Origin: RGIG3009 sp964470515
GTDB lineage: Bacteria > Bacillota > Clostridia > Oscillospirales > Acutalibacteraceae
Reading direction: 5' to 3'
Length of the DNA: 16,028 nt
Assembly: GCA_964470515.1 (NCBI GenBank)
Contig: CAYYDD010000040.1
Span: 1-16,028 of the forward strand
In this document: piece by piece, positions 14,041-16,028 of the stretch
Numbering within the stretch: position 1 is the stretch's first letter
How the letters are laid out: each line of letters begins with the position of its first letter
The notes under the pieces: generated by a model
What the model was told of the DNA's origin: nothing
Seen by the model: only the letters and a program-made list of their open reading frames with translations
Databases searched by the model: none
Translations under genes and position numbers: made by a program

Positions 14041-14448
14041 TTAATGGCACCCACCGCAGCTCGCGCAATTGCCGCCGCAGGAATGCTCGTCGTAATCGTC
14101 GGGATTCAGCCCCTGCGCCGCCATATTCAGAATAGCGCCGATGGCATTCGTCACCTTGTCCAGCTCGGTCTTGGCCACGTTGTACGCCGCCATCGACTCG
14201 TTCGCCATCACGCGGGCATACACGGCGCGCAGCTCCTCGTTCAGGGTACGCAGCTTCGCCTCGTCCTGCTCGTCGCCCTTGGCGGATTCGGCGTTGATCG
14301 CCATCCGCTTCAGGTTGAACTCACCGATCAGCGCCTGCAACGCCTCGTCCTCATCTGCCGCGTTCTGCGCCATCTGTACACGCACAAAGCGGTCGTCCGC
14401 CTGGATCGCGTGACCCAGCTCCTTCGCCATTTCCAACAGCTTTTCCAT
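14041..14448 (-). CDS. ymcA: YlbF/YmcA-family protein with cysteine-rich tail
   Basis: The 135-residue, mostly helical protein (predicted helices about 1-18, 31-55, 60-88 and 90-112) fits the Com_YlbF family. In Bacillus, YmcA, YlbF and YaaT form a complex that carries iron-sulfur clusters and acts with RNase Y in mRNA maturation, with effects on competence, biofilm and sporulation. The C-terminal tail HSCGGNCASCGGCH places cysteines at 124, 128, 131 and 134 (CX3CX2CX2CH), a likely metal or Fe-S ligand set; Bacillus YlbF also ends in a cysteine-rich tail. The position directly after miaB and before mutS matches Bacillus ymcA, so the symbol is positional; it could equally be called ylbF-like. 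The ATG at 14448 is fixed by AAGGAGGAG 6 nt upstream, not the Met at 14484 inside miaB. Confidence 0.8.
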   Translation of the reverse strand: MEKLLEMAKELGHAIQADDRFVRVQMAQNAADEDEALQALIGEFNLKRMAINAESAKGDEQDEAKLRTLNEELRAVYARVMANESMAAYNVAKTELDKVTNAIGAILNMAAQGLNPDDYDEHSCGGNCASCGGCH

Positions 14449-14454
14449 AATAAG

Positions 14455-14463
14455 CTCCTCCTT
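14455..14463 (-). promoter_or_regulatory. Ribosome binding site deciding the ymcA-like start
   Basis: AAGGAGGAG lies 6 nt before the ATG at 14448, in the 19-nt gap after the miaB stop. The upstream Met at 14484 has no comparable site. Confidence 0.85.
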
Positions 14464-14467
14464 AGAA

Positions 14468-15877
14468 TTACTCTGCAATTTCACCTGTCAATATATAACT
14501 GCGTGCGCCGGTAATACGCACGGTCACGTACTCGCCGATACGGGACGGGTCACCCTGCACCCGCACCACGCTGTTTTCCGCCAGCCGCGCCTCCAGATAC
14601 TCGCCGGCATCCGCTTCCAAGAGCGCCCGCTGCTCGGTGCCGATCAGCGTTTGCAGCCGCTCGGCGGATACCGTCTCCTGCAACGCGGTCAGCTCCTGAA
14701 ACCACGCGGTCTTTTGCTCCGCCGTGATGGGGTCCTCCATCCTCGCCGCAGGCGTTCCCTCGCGCGGCGAGAAAATGAACGTAAACAGCGACACAAAGCC
14801 CACCTCGCGAATAAGCGACAACGTCTCCTCAAAATCCTCGCGCTGCTCACCGGGAAAGCCCACGATAACGTCGCTGGTAAACGCAATGCCCGGCACCGCC
14901 TGCCGCGCGTAGCGGATCAGCTCCAGATACTGCTCCCGACTATACCCACGATTCATCGCGCGCAAAACACGACTGCTGCCCGACTGGAACGGCAGATGGA
15001 AATGCCGCGATACCTTCTCGCACTGGGCGATGGTATCAAACAGCCTGGGTGTCGCGTCCTTGGGATGCGAGGTCATAAACCGGATAAGGAACTCCCCCGG
15101 GATCGCATTCAGCCGTCGGAGCAGCTCGGGAAAATCCACCCCGTGCGCCTCGCCCTTGCCGTAGGAATTGACGTTCTGCCCCAGCAGCGTGATCTCCTTG
15201 TAGCCCTGCCGTACCAGCTCGCGCGCTTCCTCCAGTATCTTTTCAGGAGCGCGGCTGCGCTCACGCCCGCGCACGTACGGCACGATGCAGTAGGTACAGA
15301 AATTGTTGCACCCGTACATAATGGGCAAAAACGCCTTGAACGTGCCGTCCCGCTCGGCGGGGATGCCCTCGGTAATAACACCGTCACAGTCGGGGATCTC
15401 GACCACACGGCGGTGCTCCACGAGGGTGCGCACCAGCAGCTCCGGCAGACGGTGCTGCACGTGCGTGCCGAATACCAGCCCCACAAACGGATAGCTTTGG
15501 TACAGCTTCTTCGCAATATGCTCCTGTTGCACCATACAGCCGCACAGCGCGATCAGCACCTCGGGGCGGCGGCGCTTGAGCGCCTTCAACGCCCCCACGT
15601 TACCGAACACGCGATCCTCCGCGTGCTCACGCACTGCGCAGGTGTTGAACAAAATGAGATCCGCGTCCTCCGCCTTGTCGGTAAACCCGAAGCCCATCTG
15701 CGCAAGCTGTCCTTTCATATGCTCCGAGTCGGACACGTTCTGCTGACAGCCGTACGTGCGTATATACGCCAGCGGTGCCGCGCCCGGCCGGCGCTCCTCA
15801 TAAAACCGACGAAGCTGCTGCTTGAACGGCTCCTGCCGCTGCAACTCCTCGGGTGAAATGACACGGGTATTGGCCAT
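14468..15877 (-). CDS. miaB: tRNA-2-methylthio-N6-dimethylallyladenosine synthase
   Basis: MiaB is a radical-SAM methylthiotransferase that converts i6A37 (made by MiaA) to ms2i6A37 in tRNA. The 469-residue protein contains the N-terminal MTTase domain with cluster-binding cysteines C44 (YGCQQN), C80 (FNTCAVRE) and C114 (LCGCMVQ), the radical-SAM motif CNNFCTYC (C190, C194, C197) followed by VPYVRGRERSR, and a C-terminal TRAM domain for tRNA binding (about 400-465). All six cluster ligands are present. The start at 15877 (MANTRVIS) has GGAAAGGG 7 nt upstream; the longer frame to 15958 runs through the predicted -10 and -35 boxes and is unlikely. The gene heads the array. miaA lies three genes downstream of its neighbour ymcA, so the whole ms2i6A pathway is co-encoded. 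Confidence 0.97.
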   Translation of the reverse strand: MANTRVISPEELQRQEPFKQQLRRFYEERRPGAAPLAYIRTYGCQQNVSDSEHMKGQLAQMGFGFTDKAEDADLILFNTCAVREHAEDRVFGNVGALKALKRRRPEVLIALCGCMVQQEHIAKKLYQSYPFVGLVFGTHVQHRLPELLVRTLVEHRRVVEIPDCDGVITEGIPAERDGTFKAFLPIMYGCNNFCTYCIVPYVRGRERSRAPEKILEEARELVRQGYKEITLLGQNVNSYGKGEAHGVDFPELLRRLNAIPGEFLIRFMTSHPKDATPRLFDTIAQCEKVSRHFHLPFQSGSSRVLRAMNRGYSREQYLELIRYARQAVPGIAFTSDVIVGFPGEQREDFEETLSLIREVGFVSLFTFIFSPREGTPAARMEDPITAEQKTAWFQELTALQETVSAERLQTLIGTEQRALLEADAGEYLEARLAENSVVRVQGDPSRIGEYVTVRITGARSYILTGEIAE

Positions 15878-15884
15878 AGAAAAA

Positions 15885-15892
15885 CCCTTTCC
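15885..15892 (-). promoter_or_regulatory. Ribosome binding site deciding miaB start
   Basis: GGAAAGGG on the - strand lies 7 nt before the ATG at 15877 and downstream of the -10 box, which supports the 469-residue product. Confidence 0.7.
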
Positions 15893-15916
15893 GATACGAT
15901 TCCGATAATTAGATTT

Positions 15917-15945
15917 ATTATAACAAATTCCGCACGGAACTTCAA
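15917..15945 (-). promoter_or_regulatory. Sigma-A-type promoter of the miaB array (P1)
   Basis: TTGAAG (15940-15945) and a perfect TATAAT (15917-15922) are separated by exactly 17 nt on the - strand. The start site would fall near 15910, giving a leader of about 33 nt with the ribosome binding site. The spacer contains a short inverted repeat TTCCG-TG-CGGAA that might be a protein site or chance. Confidence 0.72.
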
Positions 15946-15973
15946 CAGTTAATCGCACCCAAACGAAAAGATT

Positions 15974-16002
15974 TTTGTAGGTGTTACAATGATGTGTGAC
16001 AA
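15974..16002 (-). promoter_or_regulatory. Weaker upstream promoter candidate (P2)
   Basis: TTGTCA (15997-16002) and TACAAA (15974-15979) are 17 nt apart on the - strand, 5/6 and 4/6 matches to the consensus. It would give a longer miaB leader. The rest of 15878-16028 is AT-rich and holds no gene; the last bases (AGGA at 16025-16028, + strand) could be a ribosome binding site of a divergent gene beyond the window, but that is a guess. Confidence 0.35.
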
Positions 16003-16028
16003 AAGATAAAAAAGAGTAGCGAATAGGA

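Noticed and set aside
14485..14490. Perfect TTGACA on the - strand at the 3' end of miaB
   Set aside because: No -10-like hexamer is found at 16-18 nt spacing; the bases encode a plausible MiaB C-terminus.
14651..15856. A 401-codon open frame on the + strand opposite miaB
   Set aside because: It is an antiframe shadow of the fully conserved miaB gene, with no domain-like sequence.
15878..15958. N-terminal extension of miaB to 15958
   Set aside because: The extra 27 residues would be encoded across the P1 promoter, are not MiaB-like, and the downstream ATG has a good ribosome binding site.

Overview
The window looks like a piece of chromosome from a GC-rich Gram-positive anaerobe of the Clostridia, most likely an Oscillospirales/Ruminococcaceae-type gut bacterium. 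This is inferred from protein character, gene order, strong Shine-Dalgarno sites and small hairpin repeats. No taxonomic marker was searched.

Layout. Positions 1-186 hold the right end of an AT-rich IS3-family insertion sequence on the + strand: the transposase C-terminus and the right inverted repeat. Everything from 248 to 15877 is one head-to-tail array of thirteen genes on the - strand. In transcription order these are miaB, a ymcA/ylbF-type gene, mutS, mutL, miaA, an HlyD-like membrane adaptor, yggS, sepF, ylmH, divIVA, ileS, lspA and an rluD-type pseudouridine synthase. Six of the twelve junctions overlap or sit within 12 nt (mutL/miaA, miaA/adaptor, adaptor/yggS, sepF/ylmH, ileS/lspA, lspA/rluD). 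The widest gaps are 163 nt (divIVA to ileS) and 125 nt (ymcA-like to mutS). A strong sigma-A-type promoter lies in front of miaB. A second near-consensus promoter is hidden in an AT-rich patch inside yggS, just upstream of sepF.

How the genes work together. The first half joins tRNA A37 hypermodification (MiaA isopentenylates, MiaB methylthiolates) with MutS/MutL mismatch repair. It has the core of the miaB-ymcA-mutS-mutL order known from Bacillus. The second half is the division and translation cluster known from Bacillus as ylmE-sepF-ylmG-ylmH-divIVA-ileS-lspA-rluD, here without ylmG. The HlyD-like gene is the bridge between the two.

The array is ordinary housekeeping DNA. The points worth a second look are the cryptic promoter in yggS, a 21-nt dispersed repeat that supplies the mutS stop codon, a two-hairpin extragenic element, an exact in-frame 24-bp tandem duplication in the transposase, the bridging adaptor gene, a CX3CX2CX2CH tail on the YmcA-like protein, and substitutions in the signature motifs of MutL, IleRS and DivIVA. 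I found no CRISPR array, RNA gene, T-box, toxin-antitoxin or defence system.
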